From Metridium senile (Eukaryota > Cnidaria > Anthozoa > Actiniaria > Metridiidae): DNA of 64,000 nucleotides. Made by a program: the position numbers and the translations under genes. Below the pieces are notes generated by a model. It was not told where the DNA came from. It did not search any database and saw nothing but the letters and a program-made list of their open reading frames with translations. The stretch spans positions 3,807,486-3,871,485 of the forward strand of contig OX459104.1 in the NCBI GenBank assembly GCA_949775045.1. Direction: 5' to 3'. Shown piece by piece: positions 63,201 through 64,000 of this stretch (its first letter is position 1; the number at the start of each line of letters is the position of its first letter).

Positions 63201-64000
63201 GCATGTGCACTTGTAGGCATTCAACTTGTCTGTACAGACGCCTTCGTTTTGACACGGGTTAGGAATGCAATCGTCCACATCTGTTAAAGAAAATCAGAAA
63301 AAAAGATATTTTAAAATATAAAAAAAAGATTTATTTCTATGATGGATAGCAAAATGTCGTTCAAGGAAACTTATTCACCGTCTACACAAGGGCATATTGT
63401 CAAGAAAAGAAAAAAACTTGTCAAGGAAAAATTATTCATCGTATTCACGAGCAAGGAAATTTCGTCCAGAAAATATATGAAAAACACGTACACCAACAAA
63501 TCAATAAAACGCTGTGAAATATTGTTATTTATTTATTTATTTTTAAAAACTATCATCGAAGAAGCGCCGTTTTGGATTTAAATAACAGGAACCGTTAAAA
63601 TATTTTGAATGAATTATAAAACAGTTATTGAACTCGACTTGATATTGAATGATATGAAAATTATGCAAACCTGGGCGAGCGTTATCCGCACCCTCCTTGG
63701 TTTGCATAGTTTTTTTCAAATCATACTCAACCTCATCCAATAATTGCTTAATTTGATATTTAAGGAATAAATGGATAATTTGTGTGGTTGGTGAGGGATA
63801 GGTATGAAAATATGTCAGTTTTTAAGGGTCAGGGATGTAAATTGTGTGAAAATATATATTGGGATATGCAACCACGCAAAAACATTCCTTGTCAAAAAAC
63901 CTTGTAATGTAACAATGAATACAATATGTTTCTAGTTCACGGTGGAGGGGTCGGGCTTATAGTCAATTAGTTTTACTTTGACCAGTGTATCCTTCAACAC
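23270..64000 (-). CDS. Multi-EGF protein with a C-terminal Tae4/Dae4-like amidase domain (5' end outside window)
   Basis: This is a single minus-strand gene built from 46 exons in the window: a truncated EGF exon at the right edge, 42 complete one-module EGF exons and three exons of a Tae4-type amidase domain ending in TAA at 23272-23270. Every EGF exon begins with two bases and ends with one base of a split codon (phase 1-1), so all join in frame. EGF-1 also ends in phase 1, which matches the two-base start of the first amidase exon. Most EGF modules have the calcium-binding pattern (D-I-D/N-E/D-C plus C-x-D/N-x4-Y/F-x-C), and many carry C-x-S-x-P-C (O-glucose) and C-x4-S/T-C (O-fucose) sites, so the protein is expected to be extracellular. 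The family of the C-terminal domain cleaves peptide stems of bacterial peptidoglycan; a role in antibacterial defence or microbe binding is inferred. No signal peptide, membrane segment or promoter is visible because the 5' part is missing. The alternative is two genes, EGF array and amidase, with no visible boundary between them. Confidence 0.7.
23423..23968. repeat. GAT/GTAAT-rich microsatellite filling the last intron
   Basis: The intron between amidase exons 2 and 3 is almost wholly degenerate GATGAT / GGTAGTAATG repeat on the plus strand, from about 23465 to 23960. The Asp-, Met- or His-rich open frames on both strands are translations of this repeat. Confidence 0.9.
23969..24126 (-). 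CDS. Amidase exon 2 (central part of the Tae4-like domain)
   Basis: The 158-nt exon has an acceptor TTTTGTGTAG directly before 24126 and a donor AAG|GTATTG after 23969. The two leading bases GA complete the split Gly codon from exon 1. The exon reads F-S-I at its start, then the block [14 protein letters not shown] at about residues 18-31 and LGKPDLV at about residues 37-43. These agree in order and spacing with the middle of Tae4-family proteins. It has three Cys. It ends in phase 0 and joins the K-R-K-G-I-I start of exon 3. Other AG acceptors nearby would break the phase, which is why this start was chosen. Confidence 0.8.
24150..24464. mobile_element. Palindromic MITE-like element
   Basis: Terminal arms of roughly 45 bp starting TAGAGCG and ending CGCTCTA are inverted repeats of each other (around 24150-24196 and 24418-24464), and the inner parts also pair. 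No transposase frame is present, so it is non-autonomous. Confidence 0.75.
24551..24602 (-). pseudogene. Broken partial copy of amidase exon 2 with its acceptor
   Basis: About 50 bp repeats 24098-24147. It covers the first 29 nt of amidase exon 2 plus the adjoining intron acceptor, with a T/C change and a one-base deletion in the intron part. It lies upstream of the true exon in transcript order, with the 24150-24464 element between the copies. If this acceptor were used, the frame would meet a stop soon after. It looks like a duplication relic tied to the element insertion. Confidence 0.7.
24629..24888. mobile_element. Palindromic MITE-like element with TACACCTA ends
   Basis: Arms of about 80 bp (24629-24712 and 24803-24888) are near-perfect inverted repeats. 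The ends read TACACCTA and TAGGTGTA, the same terminal octamer as the elements at 44327 and 55548, suggesting a related TA-targeting family. Confidence 0.8.
25051..25198. mobile_element. Short palindromic element
   Basis: Arms of about 34 bp (25051-25084 and 25165-25198) containing TATGCAAATGATTT are inverted repeats. A second inner palindrome (CGAGGCTTTCGGGC / GCCCGAAAGCCTCG) fills the centre. It is non-coding. Confidence 0.75.
25408..25714. mobile_element. Element bounded by TTTATTATATGGCT inverted ends
   Basis: Short terminal inverted repeats (TTTATTATATGGCT at 25408 and AGCCATATAATAAA ending at 25714/25715) flank a 300-bp non-coding body that holds a further GTCTGATAT / ATATCAGAT inverted pair. 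It is probably a non-autonomous DNA transposon. Confidence 0.6.
25836..25982 (-). CDS. Amidase exon 1 (start of Tae4-like domain; Ser at the nucleophile position)
   Basis: The 147-nt exon has an acceptor TATCCACAG before 25982 and a donor CAG|GTATGG after 25836. Two leading bases (GA) complete a Gly codon after EGF-1, then 48 codons follow beginning M-P-S-F-S, a typical opening of the Tae4 fold. The helix that normally carries the catalytic Cys reads S-A-V-R-L-S-F-A-L at residues 37-45. The family Cys position is Ser 37, codon AGC at 25872-25870. Two other Cys are at residues 17 and 46. The ATG at 25980-25978 could in principle start a separate short gene, but a strong acceptor two bases upstream and the matching phase argue for an internal exon. 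Confidence 0.75.
26010..26940. repeat. (GATGAT)n-AATT compound minisatellite
   Basis: Runs of 3-8 GAT triplets are punctuated by AATT roughly every 15-30 bp for more than 900 bp. The 392-residue open frame on the minus strand (Ile, His, Ser and NYHHH motifs) is only the translation of this repeat. Degenerate GAT repeat continues to about 27180. Confidence 0.95.
27368..27950. repeat. CATC/CATT tetranucleotide repeat
   Basis: Plus-strand CCATCCATTCATTCAT-type repeat of nearly 600 bp ends close to the donor of EGF-1. The His/Pro/Ser-rich plus-strand frames are artefacts of it. Confidence 0.95.
27974..28099 (-). CDS. EGF-1 exon (last EGF before the amidase; atypical, seven Cys)
   Basis: The 126-nt exon is longer than the usual 114. 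It begins G-V-A-S-K-C, so it lacks the calcium-binding start. It has an extra Cys directly after the third (G-G-S-C-C) and a longer C3-C4 loop ([10 protein letters not shown]). The O-fucose consensus C-RNGGS-C is kept. Donor G|GTCAGT is phase 1 and joins amidase exon 1 as Gly. Confidence 0.85.
28100..28813. other. Intron with a local duplication
   Basis: A segment around 28655-28705 (GGTATTCAGATTTTAC.. to GGAAATAGCTGTAAAT) recurs at 28757-28808, directly against the donor of EGF-2. The motif TAGGTTTTAGT.ATCTGATTGGCTG also occurs twice (28495 and 28718). Nothing else was recognised. Confidence 0.6.
28814..28933 (-). CDS. EGF-2 exon (atypical, seven Cys)
   Basis: The 120-nt exon starts with C-N-Y-C, so one Cys is extra at the N side. 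The C3-C4 loop is long ([10 protein letters not shown]). There is no calcium-binding start and no O-fucose site (Arg before C3). It ends in R-C-Q-N with donor G|GTAAGA. Confidence 0.8.
28990..29445. repeat. GAT-rich microsatellite
   Basis: GATGATGGT, then GATGATGAC/AAT degenerate repeat in the intron between EGF-3 and EGF-2. The Asp-rich (plus) and Ile/His/Ser-rich (minus) open frames are repeat translations. Confidence 0.95.
29466..29579 (-). CDS. EGF-3 exon
   Basis: 114 nt. Starts D-I-N-L-C and has C-Y-D-x4-Y for calcium. It carries both the O-glucose (CDSNPC) and O-fucose (KNFGTC) consensus. Donor A|GTAAGT. Confidence 0.92.
29580..30227. other. Intron without recognised features
   Basis: AT-rich sequence with no repeat array, palindrome or exon seen. 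A weak 103-codon plus-strand frame (29702-30013) has no recognisable domain. Confidence 0.5.
30228..30341 (-). CDS. EGF-4 exon
   Basis: 114 nt. D-I-Q-D-C start, O-fucose consensus C-RNGGT-C, no O-glucose site (CKPGVC), W in place of Y in the G-W-S-G turn. Donor C|GTAAGC. Confidence 0.92.
30516..30640. mobile_element. Copy of a dispersed element shared by three introns
   Basis: The stretch from CCATCGTTTTTTATAGAGTC through TGTGTGCTGGATCA and CGCGCATGCG to GACCGCTGTG closely matches 62140-62236. Its last part also matches 59735-59772. In all three cases it ends only a few to some tens of bases from a 5' splice site (EGF-5, EGF-38, EGF-41). Confidence 0.75.
30646..30759 (-). CDS. EGF-5 exon
   Basis: 114 nt. 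D-I-D-E-C calcium-binding start, O-glucose consensus CASSPC. Arg before C3 removes the O-fucose site. Donor A|GTAAGT. Confidence 0.93.
30800..31490. repeat. GAT-rich microsatellite with a duplicated donor-side segment
   Basis: Degenerate GATGAT/AATGAT repeat. The segment TTAAGCAACATTATGTCCTAG.. to GTGTGTTATCTTA occurs near 31279-31342 and again at 31497-31560, where the second copy abuts the EGF-6 donor. Confidence 0.85.
31561..31674 (-). CDS. EGF-6 exon
   Basis: 114 nt. D-I-D-E-C start, O-glucose (CSSQPC) and O-fucose (LNGGTC) consensus, C-T-D-x4-Y. Donor G|GTAAGA. Confidence 0.94.
31920..32010. repeat. Short GCGTGACAAGA-type repeat
   Basis: Four to five degenerate copies of an about 17-bp motif (TTGCGTGACAAGA / GATTGTGTGACAAGAG) lie just upstream of the EGF-7 donor on the plus strand. 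Confidence 0.7.
32038..32154 (-). CDS. EGF-7 exon
   Basis: 117 nt, one residue longer between C3 and C4 (INMPDGIYK). D-I-D-E-C start, O-glucose consensus CSSGPC, no O-fucose site (KNGAVC). Donor G|GTACGT. Confidence 0.92.
32155..32637. other. Intron without recognised features
   Basis: No repeat array or exon seen. A GGCGCCATTTTGGAAC-like motif and a matching CAAGATGGCGTCG stretch are present but not interpretable. Confidence 0.45.
32638..32751 (-). CDS. EGF-8 exon
   Basis: 114 nt. D-V-N-Y-C start (weaker calcium pattern), O-fucose consensus KNGATC, no O-glucose site, W in G-W-T-G, ends D-C-S-R. Donor G|GTATGT. Confidence 0.92.
32770..33400. repeat. AATC/AGTC tetranucleotide repeat
   Basis: TCAATCAATC and CAGTCAGTC repeat with internal block duplications, such as CAGTCAGTCGATCATTCAAGCAGTCAG-type segments near 32860, 33100 and 33250. 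It runs to within about 20 bp of the EGF-9 donor. Confidence 0.95.
33420..33533 (-). CDS. EGF-9 exon
   Basis: 114 nt. D-I-N-E-C, O-glucose CASLPC and O-fucose RNGGTC. The usual G-Y/F-x-G turn is G-T-K-G. Donor A|GTAAGA. Confidence 0.92.
33950..34518. repeat. Minisatellite (about 57-59 bp) that includes the EGF-10 exon end and 5' splice site
   Basis: About ten copies of a unit carry GTACTTACTTATCTCGCATTG followed by TTTTAGTCATGTCCCCCTCCCCCTCAGTCTTGTCT. On the minus strand each unit reads as the last bases of EGF-10 (CAATGCGAGATAA) followed by its donor GTAAGTAC, so the intron holds a ladder of copies of the true exon-intron border. Confidence 0.9.
34519..34629 (-). CDS. EGF-10 exon
   Basis: 111 nt, one residue shorter between C2 and C3 (QHGK). 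D-I-N-D-C start; CAPNPC has no O-glucose Ser. Its last dozen coding bases and donor A|GTAAGT are amplified as the adjoining minisatellite. Confidence 0.92.
   Translation of the reverse strand, partial: TSTIVHQIHVSTANALILSINSPVHAMLVIQEHNAR
34770..35150. repeat. (AAAT)n microsatellite
   Basis: Nearly pure AAATAAAT with drift to ATATAAATAG. The Phe/Ile/Tyr-rich minus frames are artefacts. Confidence 0.97.
35205..35278. repeat. Inverted, diverged copy of the 73-bp unit
   Basis: This stretch (CCAGTTTCGTGTTAT.. to GTGCAGGGATAATCTCG) is the reverse complement, with mismatches, of the 73-bp unit repeated at 35381-35745, so the pair looks like the two arms of an old palindromic element. Confidence 0.7.
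35381..35745. repeat. 73-bp tandem repeat, five copies
   Basis: Units begin GTGCAAATGCAC at 35381, 35454 and 35527 and about every 73 bp after that; each runs to GAGATTATCCCT or GAGGCTATCCCT. Only one arm of the older palindrome was amplified. Confidence 0.9.
35782..35895 (-). CDS. EGF-11 exon
   Basis: 114 nt. D-I-N-E-C, O-glucose CASNPC, O-fucose LHGSTC, C-E-D-x4-Y. Donor A|GTAAGA. Confidence 0.94.
35909..36440. repeat. Tandem duplication of about 235-300 bp containing (GGAA)n
   Basis: The segment AGACTTAGTAAGACTTAG.. (GGAA)n ..GAAAGAAGTAA occurs at about 35909-36140 and again at about 36143-36440. The copies differ mainly in the length of the GGAA run (35975-36032 versus 36205-36335). Confidence 0.9.
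36467..36580 (-). CDS. EGF-12 exon
   Basis: 114 nt. D-R-N-E-C start, O-fucose QNGGTC, no O-glucose Ser (CAGKPC), ends T-C-S-Q. Donor A|GTTAGT, a less usual form. Confidence 0.92.
36652..37092. mobile_element. Element with 32-bp terminal inverted repeats
   Basis: The arm AAATACAAATTGGTTTGACTC.. (36652-36684) is inverted at 37061-37092. The body has no coding frame. On the minus strand it contains CTGATGA (36731-36725), a 6-bp stem (36723-36708) and GAAA (36707-36704), resembling a hammerhead ribozyme core with one extra A. Confidence 0.75.
37305..37418 (-). CDS. EGF-13 exon
   Basis: 114 nt and close to the array consensus: D-I-D-E-C, O-glucose CSSSPC, O-fucose KHGGTC, C-V-D-x4-Y. Donor G|GTACGT. 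Confidence 0.95.
37465..37905. repeat. (CTGT)n microsatellite with an internal duplication
   Basis: CTGTCTGTCCGTC repeat in which a block of about 80 bp (TCTCTCTGTCCGA.. to TGTTTTCTCTCC) appears twice, near 37511 and 37793. The Thr/Arg/Gln/Asp-rich frames are artefacts. Confidence 0.95.
37925..38038 (-). CDS. EGF-14 exon
   Basis: 114 nt. D-V-D-D-C, no O-glucose (CNPNPC) or O-fucose (KHNGAC) site, calcium pattern kept. Donor A|GTAAGA. Confidence 0.94.
38235..38490. repeat. Cluster of GATAGTTGATGATAGT palindromes
   Basis: The motif (ACTATCATC / GATGATAGT) occurs many times in both orientations over about 250 bp, with CTCAAACGGC / GGTCAAACG repeats. It is the centre of a strongly self-complementary region, probably a nested MITE. 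The flank 38500-38720 is very AT-rich. Confidence 0.8.
38829..38942 (-). CDS. EGF-15 exon
   Basis: 114 nt. D-I-N-E-C, O-glucose CDSNPC, O-fucose YNGATC. Donor G|GTAGGA. Only 97 bp of intron separate it from EGF-16. Confidence 0.93.
39040..39153 (-). CDS. EGF-16 exon
   Basis: 114 nt. D-D-D-N-C start, O-glucose CASSPC, no O-fucose site (KNRGVC), ends D-C-S-E. Donor G|GTATGT. Confidence 0.92.
39180..39515. repeat. ACAA/ACAG tetranucleotide repeat
   Basis: AAACAAACAGACAGAC-type repeat in the intron before EGF-16. The Cys/Leu/Phe/Val-rich minus frames are artefacts. Confidence 0.95.
39632..39745 (-). CDS. EGF-17 exon
   Basis: 114 nt. D-I-D-D-C, CNPNQC and QNEVKC lack both sugar sites, C-T-D-x4-F. 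Donor G|GTAAGT. Confidence 0.93.
39746..40179. other. Intron without recognised features
   Basis: Single-copy-looking sequence. A GATTTTGGGGTTAC / AACCCCAAAATCC pair near 40013 and 40069 is a weak inverted repeat. No coding exon seen on either strand. Confidence 0.5.
40180..40290 (-). CDS. EGF-18 exon
   Basis: 111 nt with a short C2-C3 loop (VHGS). D-I-D-D-C, O-glucose CASQPC, W in G-W-N-G. Donor G|GTATAG, a weak site. Confidence 0.92.
40517..40630 (-). CDS. EGF-19 exon
   Basis: 114 nt. D-K-N-E-C start, no sugar-site consensus ([12 protein letters not shown]), C-T-D-x4-Y. Donor A|GTAAGT. Separated from EGF-20 by only 77 bp. Confidence 0.93.
   Translation of the reverse strand: MRTNATPNHVRMPLNVQTLSITTDASVKMVTRARTAR
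40708..40821 (-). CDS. EGF-20 exon
   Basis: 114 nt. D-I-D-D-C, O-fucose LNGGSC, no O-glucose (CKNSPC), C-V-D-x4-Y. Donor A|GTAAGA. Confidence 0.94.
41050..41500. repeat. GAT-rich microsatellite
   Basis: GATGATGATAATAATAGT-type repeat running up to the EGF-21 donor. Long Ile/Met or His/Tyr frames on both strands come from it. Confidence 0.95.
41506..41619 (-). CDS. EGF-21 exon
   Basis: 114 nt. D-R-D-D-C, O-fucose RYGGTC, C-V-D-x4-F, ends T-C-S-K. Donor A|GTAAGT. Confidence 0.94.
41636..42325. repeat. 25-bp minisatellite (TTTAGCCAATGATATACCGG-type)
   Basis: About 26 copies of a 25-bp unit with the core TTTAGCCAATGATA and a variable tail (ACCGGTTTAC, GCCGGTTAAC, AACAGGTTTAC). The CCAAT core is the most constant part. 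Confidence 0.93.
42367..42480 (-). CDS. EGF-22 exon
   Basis: 114 nt. D-T-N-D-C start, O-fucose MNGASC, K in place of P before C2 (CKNNKC). Donor A|GTAAGT. Confidence 0.92.
43010..43115. repeat. (ATTCT)n pentanucleotide repeat
   Basis: Nearly perfect TCTATTCTAT / ATTCT repeat of about 100 bp. Confidence 0.97.
44327..44558. mobile_element. Palindromic MITE, family A copy 1
   Basis: The 232-bp palindrome has TACACCTACTTGCAGTAAGG ends inverted at CCTTACTGCAAGTAGGTGTA. It is the same family as 55548-55779; the two copies are nearly identical, with the short asymmetric centre in opposite orientation. TA at both ends suggests a TA target duplication (Tc1/mariner style). Confidence 0.9.
45264..45660. 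repeat. Dispersed TTTCACGGATCAC motifs
   Basis: At least six variants of CACGGATCAC / CACGAATCAC occur within 400 bp with no fixed spacing, between otherwise unrelated sequence. Nature unknown. Confidence 0.6.
45760..45935. mobile_element. Palindromic MITE, family B copy 1
   Basis: The arms share GGTAGCCGGGCCTTT.CATCG and CGAACGTTGAGCTTGCAAT with their inverses. It matches the element at 56977-57178 over nearly its whole length; the right end is diverged. Confidence 0.85.
46016..46129 (-). CDS. EGF-23 exon
   Basis: 114 nt. D-I-D-D-C, no sugar-site consensus ([12 protein letters not shown]), C-I-D-x4-F. Donor A|GTAAGT. Confidence 0.94.
46187..46497. mobile_element. Palindromic MITE-like element
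   Basis: CACAGGGAACCAGGCTTTTGG at the left is inverted at the right end (CCAAAAGCCGGGTTCCCTGTG). Inner arms GGGATTCCTGTGGTGCC and CGGATCTGATTAC also pair. Confidence 0.85.
46629..46742 (-). CDS. EGF-24 exon
   Basis: 114 nt. D-F-D-E-C, O-glucose CGSNPC, O-fucose QNQATC, C-I-D-x4-Y. Donor G|GTATGA. Confidence 0.94.
46743..47225. other. Intron part without recognised features
   Basis: AT-rich sequence between EGF-24 and the ATC minisatellite; no exon or element end seen. Confidence 0.5.
47230..48985. repeat. 18-bp ATC minisatellite with a 528-bp higher-order period
   Basis: From about 47450 the unit is TCCGTTATCATCATCATC (18 bp), with TTCGTT and TCTGTT variants. Rare landmarks (the longer ATC run near 47664 and 48192; GTTATTATC at 47858 and 48386) recur 528 bp apart, so about half the array is a block duplication. 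The unit is a multiple of three, so long artefactual frames exist: 626 codons on minus continuous with EGF-25, and 560 codons on plus. Confidence 0.95.
48993..49106 (-). CDS. EGF-25 exon
   Basis: 114 nt. D-I-N-E-C, O-glucose CASNPC, O-fucose LHGGSC, C-T-D-x4-Y. Donor A|GTAAGT lies only about 20 bp from the ATC repeat, so the exon frame appears to read on into the repeat; splicing is the sensible model. Confidence 0.94.
49396..49506 (-). CDS. EGF-26 exon
   Basis: 111 nt, short C2-C3 loop (VHGS). D-I-N-E-C; no O-glucose Ser (CAPKPC). W in G-W-T-G. Donor G|GTTAGT. Confidence 0.92.
49535..49870. repeat. AATC tetranucleotide repeat
   Basis: CAATCAATC/CGATCAGTC repeat in the intron before EGF-26, followed by a CCTT-rich stretch at 49905-50010. 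Confidence 0.95.
50099..50260. mobile_element. Palindromic MITE-like element
   Basis: AGTAGCCTGGGTAGCAAGCG at the left and CGCTTGCTACGCGGGCTACT at the right are inverted repeats; the adjoining TTTTGGGGGG / CCCCCCAAAA also pairs. Confidence 0.85.
50284..50397 (-). CDS. EGF-27 exon
   Basis: 114 nt. D-I-D-E-C, O-fucose VNGGTC, C-N-D-x4-Y, no O-glucose Ser (CAVNPC). Donor A|GTAAGT. Confidence 0.94.
   Translation of the reverse strand, partial: TSMNVLSTHALMEERVMTLSMATRVTVNMDTRAHTVK
50461..50929. mobile_element. Nested palindromic elements
   Basis: Outer ends TATAGGAGTAGATTTAAG and CTTAAATCTACTCCTATA are inverted. Inside are two further palindromes: ATTCAAATCTTTAGCTTTC / GAAAGCTAAAGATTTGAAT (50499-50588) and the long arms around 50605-50715 and 50790-50905 (CGGGAACCCAGGGGTATTC.., GGAGCTTGTTCCGGAAGTC). 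This looks like one element inserted into another. Confidence 0.8.
50930..51584. other. Intron part without recognised gene
   Basis: Contains weak open frames on both strands with no recognisable domain and an AGGAGAAAAAAACC / GAGAGAGAGAAC purine stretch near 51380. The plus-strand stretch CCGTCGGGGCTCTTCCGTGAG.. may be repeat-derived. Confidence 0.45.
51585..51698 (-). CDS. EGF-28 exon
   Basis: 114 nt. D-I-D-D-C, no sugar-site consensus ([12 protein letters not shown]), ends N-C-T-R. Donor G|GTATGA. Confidence 0.93.
51715..52060. repeat. GAATGGAT/AAATG tetranucleotide repeat
   Basis: ATGGATGAATGGATAAATGAATG-type repeat in the intron before EGF-28. Confidence 0.95.
52108..52360 (+). mobile_element. 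tRNA-like head of a probable SINE
   Basis: 52108-52185 has a pol III A box (TAGGTCAGTTGGTAGAGC) and B box (GGGTTCAAATCCC). A perfect 5-bp anticodon stem TTGCA/TGCAA flanks a loop with GGT in the anticodon place (Thr-like). The acceptor pairs GGCTTC/GAAGTC, but the D stem is imperfect and the variable region is too long (about 11 nt), so it is not a clean functional tRNA. The following 170 bp, including CTTCATCAGGCGATGG, may be the SINE body. Confidence 0.6.
52403..52519 (-). CDS. EGF-29 exon
   Basis: 117 nt, one residue longer between C2 and C3 (IPGQGT). D-K-N-D-C start, C-E-D-x4-Y. Donor A|GTAAGT. Confidence 0.93.
52520..53271. other. Intron without recognised features
   Basis: AT-rich, with a poly(A) run at about 53023-53041. 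A 135-codon plus frame (52713-53120) has no recognisable domain and spans the homopolymer, so I do not call it a gene. Confidence 0.5.
53272..53385 (-). CDS. EGF-30 exon
   Basis: 114 nt. D-I-N-D-C, no sugar-site consensus ([12 protein letters not shown]), C-H-D-x4-Y. Donor A|GTAAGC. Confidence 0.94.
53490..54070. repeat. (GTAA)n repeat with embedded copies of the EGF-31 exon end and donor
   Basis: GTAAGTAAG repeat fills the intron. Two extra copies of ACTAACTTACCAGTCT.GCATGG (about 53600-53625 and 53705-53730) match the exon end plus donor of EGF-31 (CTTACCAGTCTGGCAT at 54066). Blocks with CACAAGTAAATAATTAAGCCG are also repeated about five times. Confidence 0.9.
54071..54184 (-). CDS. EGF-31 exon
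   Basis: 114 nt. D-I-N-D-C, O-fucose SNGASC, C-T-D-x4-Y, ends R-C-Q-T. Donor G|GTAAGG merges into the GTAA repeat. Confidence 0.94.
54320..54831. repeat. ATC/ATT microsatellite with three block copies
   Basis: Degenerate ATCATTATT repeat. A block with TCATTTTCATCATTAGCATCATTACTATTATC and TTTTGATCATTATTATC recurs about three times. It runs directly to the EGF-32 donor. Confidence 0.93.
54832..54945 (-). CDS. EGF-32 exon
   Basis: 114 nt. D-E-D-D-C, no sugar-site consensus ([12 protein letters not shown]), C-E-D-x4-Y. Donor G|GTAATG continues directly into the GAT repeat. Confidence 0.93.
54985..55386. repeat. Minisatellite (about 60-68 bp) that includes the EGF-33 exon end and donor
   Basis: Six or so units carry CTGTA[T/C]TTAC[T/C]GATTTGACAG, then CCCCCCTCCCC(AGG)GAAGGATTGCTAATTTTCTTTAATT. 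The true border at 55381 reads ACTTACTGATTTCACAG. On the minus strand each unit therefore mimics the last codons of EGF-33 and its GTAAGT/GTAAAT donor. Confidence 0.9.
55387..55500 (-). CDS. EGF-33 exon
   Basis: 114 nt. D-I-N-E-C, O-glucose CESDPC, no O-fucose (KNGGNC), C-V-D-x4-Y. Donor A|GTAAGT, amplified in the adjoining minisatellite. Confidence 0.94.
55548..55779. mobile_element. Palindromic MITE, family A copy 2
   Basis: Same 232-bp length, ends and arms as the element at 44327-44558. The asymmetric centre (GAGTTCAGCTTGAGTG versus CACTCAAGCTGAACTC) is inverted relative to copy 1. Confidence 0.9.
55800..56160. repeat. GGAT/GAAT and CATC tetranucleotide repeat
   Basis: ATGGATGGATGAATGAAT repeat changing to CATCCATTCATC near 56095. 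A segment CGTTGATATCTAAACACGATA.TAAACAAT.GATGAACGTATGAAAG from the EGF-33 acceptor side (55491-55540) is duplicated at about 55873-55922. Confidence 0.85.
56203..56316 (-). CDS. EGF-34 exon
   Basis: 114 nt. D-P-D-D-C, O-glucose CASAPC, C-T-D-x4-Y, no O-fucose (KNGAVC). Donor A|GTAAGT. Confidence 0.94.
56400..56950. repeat. 39-bp minisatellite, about 14 copies, with a hairpin in each unit
   Basis: The unit CTTGTATCTGAAATGTAAAT + TAGATACAACCACTAGTGA is 39 bp, a multiple of three, so it stays open in both orientations (13-residue peptide repeats on plus and minus). TTGTATCT and AGATACAA within each unit can pair as an 8-bp stem. No splice or start context supports coding. Confidence 0.93.
56977..57178. 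mobile_element. Palindromic MITE, family B copy 2
   Basis: CTTCACAGTTCCCTGCGCC at the left is inverted at the right end (GGCGCAGGGAACTGTGAAG). The arms match 45760-45935, for example CGAACGTTGAGCTTGCAAT. Confidence 0.9.
57260..57373 (-). CDS. EGF-35 exon
   Basis: 114 nt. D-H-N-D-C start, no sugar-site consensus ([12 protein letters not shown]), C-T-D-x4-Y, ends N-C-N-N. Donor A|GTAAGG. Confidence 0.93.
57390..58020. repeat. GATCATTATAATGGAACACTT minisatellite with a copied splice-donor region
   Basis: A degenerate unit of about 20 bp (GATCA.TATAATGGAACA.TT / GATCAACGTAATGGAACA) is repeated throughout. Near the exon, a block of about 58 bp (AAAGCTTTATAATGGAACAATTG.. to CAATACTTAC) is present at about 57905-57966 and 57967-58027, so the donor sequence GTAAGTATTG of EGF-36 occurs twice. 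Confidence 0.88.
58028..58141 (-). CDS. EGF-36 exon
   Basis: 114 nt. D-I-D-E-C, O-fucose RNGATC, C-T-D-x4-Y, no O-glucose (CKKEPC). Donor A|GTAAGT. Confidence 0.94.
58142..59300. other. Intron without recognised features (1.2 kb)
   Basis: AT-rich, non-repetitive as far as I can see. CGCGCG-containing stretches at 58670-58710 and 59036-59075 stand out in base composition. Weak plus and minus frames have no recognisable domain. Confidence 0.5.
59301..59414 (-). CDS. EGF-37 exon
   Basis: 114 nt. D-I-D-D-C, O-fucose QNSGTC, C-N-D-x4-F, ends L-C-E-I. Donor A|GTAAGT. Confidence 0.94.
59435..59726. mobile_element. Non-autonomous DNA transposon with CAGTGGAAC ends
   Basis: Ends CAGTGGAACCCC and GTTCCACTG are inverted, and TA lies on both sides. 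The left end contains a GGAACCCCGTTAATACGG / CCGTATTAAGCGGG pairing. This end style is known from pogo/Tigger-type Tc1-mariner elements. There is no transposase, and an A/T run sits in the body. Confidence 0.75.
59735..59775. mobile_element. Fragment of the CGCATGCG-GACCGCTGTG element
   Basis: TTTTTTCGCGCATGCGTGGTCGTTTGACCGCTGTGTTGT matches the right end of 61894-62240 and part of 30516-30640. It lies just before the EGF-38 donor. Confidence 0.75.
59786..59899 (-). CDS. EGF-38 exon
   Basis: 114 nt. D-I-N-E-C, O-glucose CASNPC, O-fucose LHGGTC, C-T-D-x4-Y, W in G-W-S-G. Donor A|GTAAGT. Confidence 0.95.
59920..60510. repeat. ATTATCGTT hexa/nonanucleotide repeat
   Basis: TTATCGTTATCATTATCG-type repeat fills the intron before EGF-38. 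A segment CTATTGTAATCTTCTTATATCGTTA.ATACAGTT recurs (59990-60022 and 60146-60180). The Asn/Asp and Ile/Thr frames are artefacts. Confidence 0.95.
60515..60628 (-). CDS. EGF-39 exon
   Basis: 114 nt. Starts E-V-D-E-C (the split codon becomes Glu after EGF-40), O-glucose CKSGPC, O-fucose QNGGTC, C-K-D-x4-Y. Donor A|GTAAGT. Confidence 0.94.
60769..60882 (-). CDS. EGF-40 exon
   Basis: 114 nt. D-Y-D-E-C, O-glucose CKSSPC, O-fucose QNHGTC, C-T-D-x4-Y, ends R-C-E-R. Donor G|GTAAGT. Confidence 0.94.
60883..61893. other. Intron part with a tandem duplication
   Basis: A block of about 120 bp (ATGTTAGCCATCCTCTACAC.. to AAAGCATCCTTTAT) occurs at about 60948-61070 and 61071-61188, with small indels. The rest is AT-rich. 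A 91-codon plus frame at 61615 has no recognisable domain. Confidence 0.6.
61894..62240. mobile_element. Element with TATAATA-ACACAGCGGTCA inverted ends
   Basis: ATAACACAGCGGTCATACGACTACGCATGCG at the left is inverted as CGCATGCGTAGTCGTTTGACCGCTGTGTTGTATAATA at the right. The right end sits seven bases from the EGF-41 donor. Fragments of the same family lie beside the donors of EGF-5 and EGF-38. Confidence 0.8.
62248..62361 (-). CDS. EGF-41 exon
   Basis: 114 nt. D-I-D-D-C, no sugar-site consensus ([12 protein letters not shown]), C-A-D-x4-Y, W in G-W-F-G. Donor A|GTAAAT, slightly weak. Confidence 0.93.
62362..63166. other. Intron without recognised features
   Basis: No repeat array. An 81-codon plus frame (62848-63093) has no recognisable domain or splice support. 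Confidence 0.5.
63167..63280 (-). CDS. EGF-42 exon (most N-terminal complete module)
   Basis: 114 nt. D-V-D-D-C, no sugar-site consensus ([12 protein letters not shown]), C-T-D-x4-Y. Donor A|GTAAGT. Confidence 0.94.
63281..63976. other. Intron without recognised features
   Basis: AT-rich; short plus and minus frames have no recognisable domain. No repeat array seen. Confidence 0.5.
63977..64000 (-). CDS. Truncated EGF exon at the window edge
   Basis: Minus-strand bases read C-V-E-G-Y-T-G-Q up to a phase-1 donor-like A|GTAAAA. The C-x-x-G-Y-x-G end of an EGF module is clear, but the sixth Cys that normally follows G-Y-T-G-x-x is absent before the donor, and the frame beyond reaches a stop. 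It is either an unusual module or a decayed exon; most of it lies outside. Confidence 0.5.
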
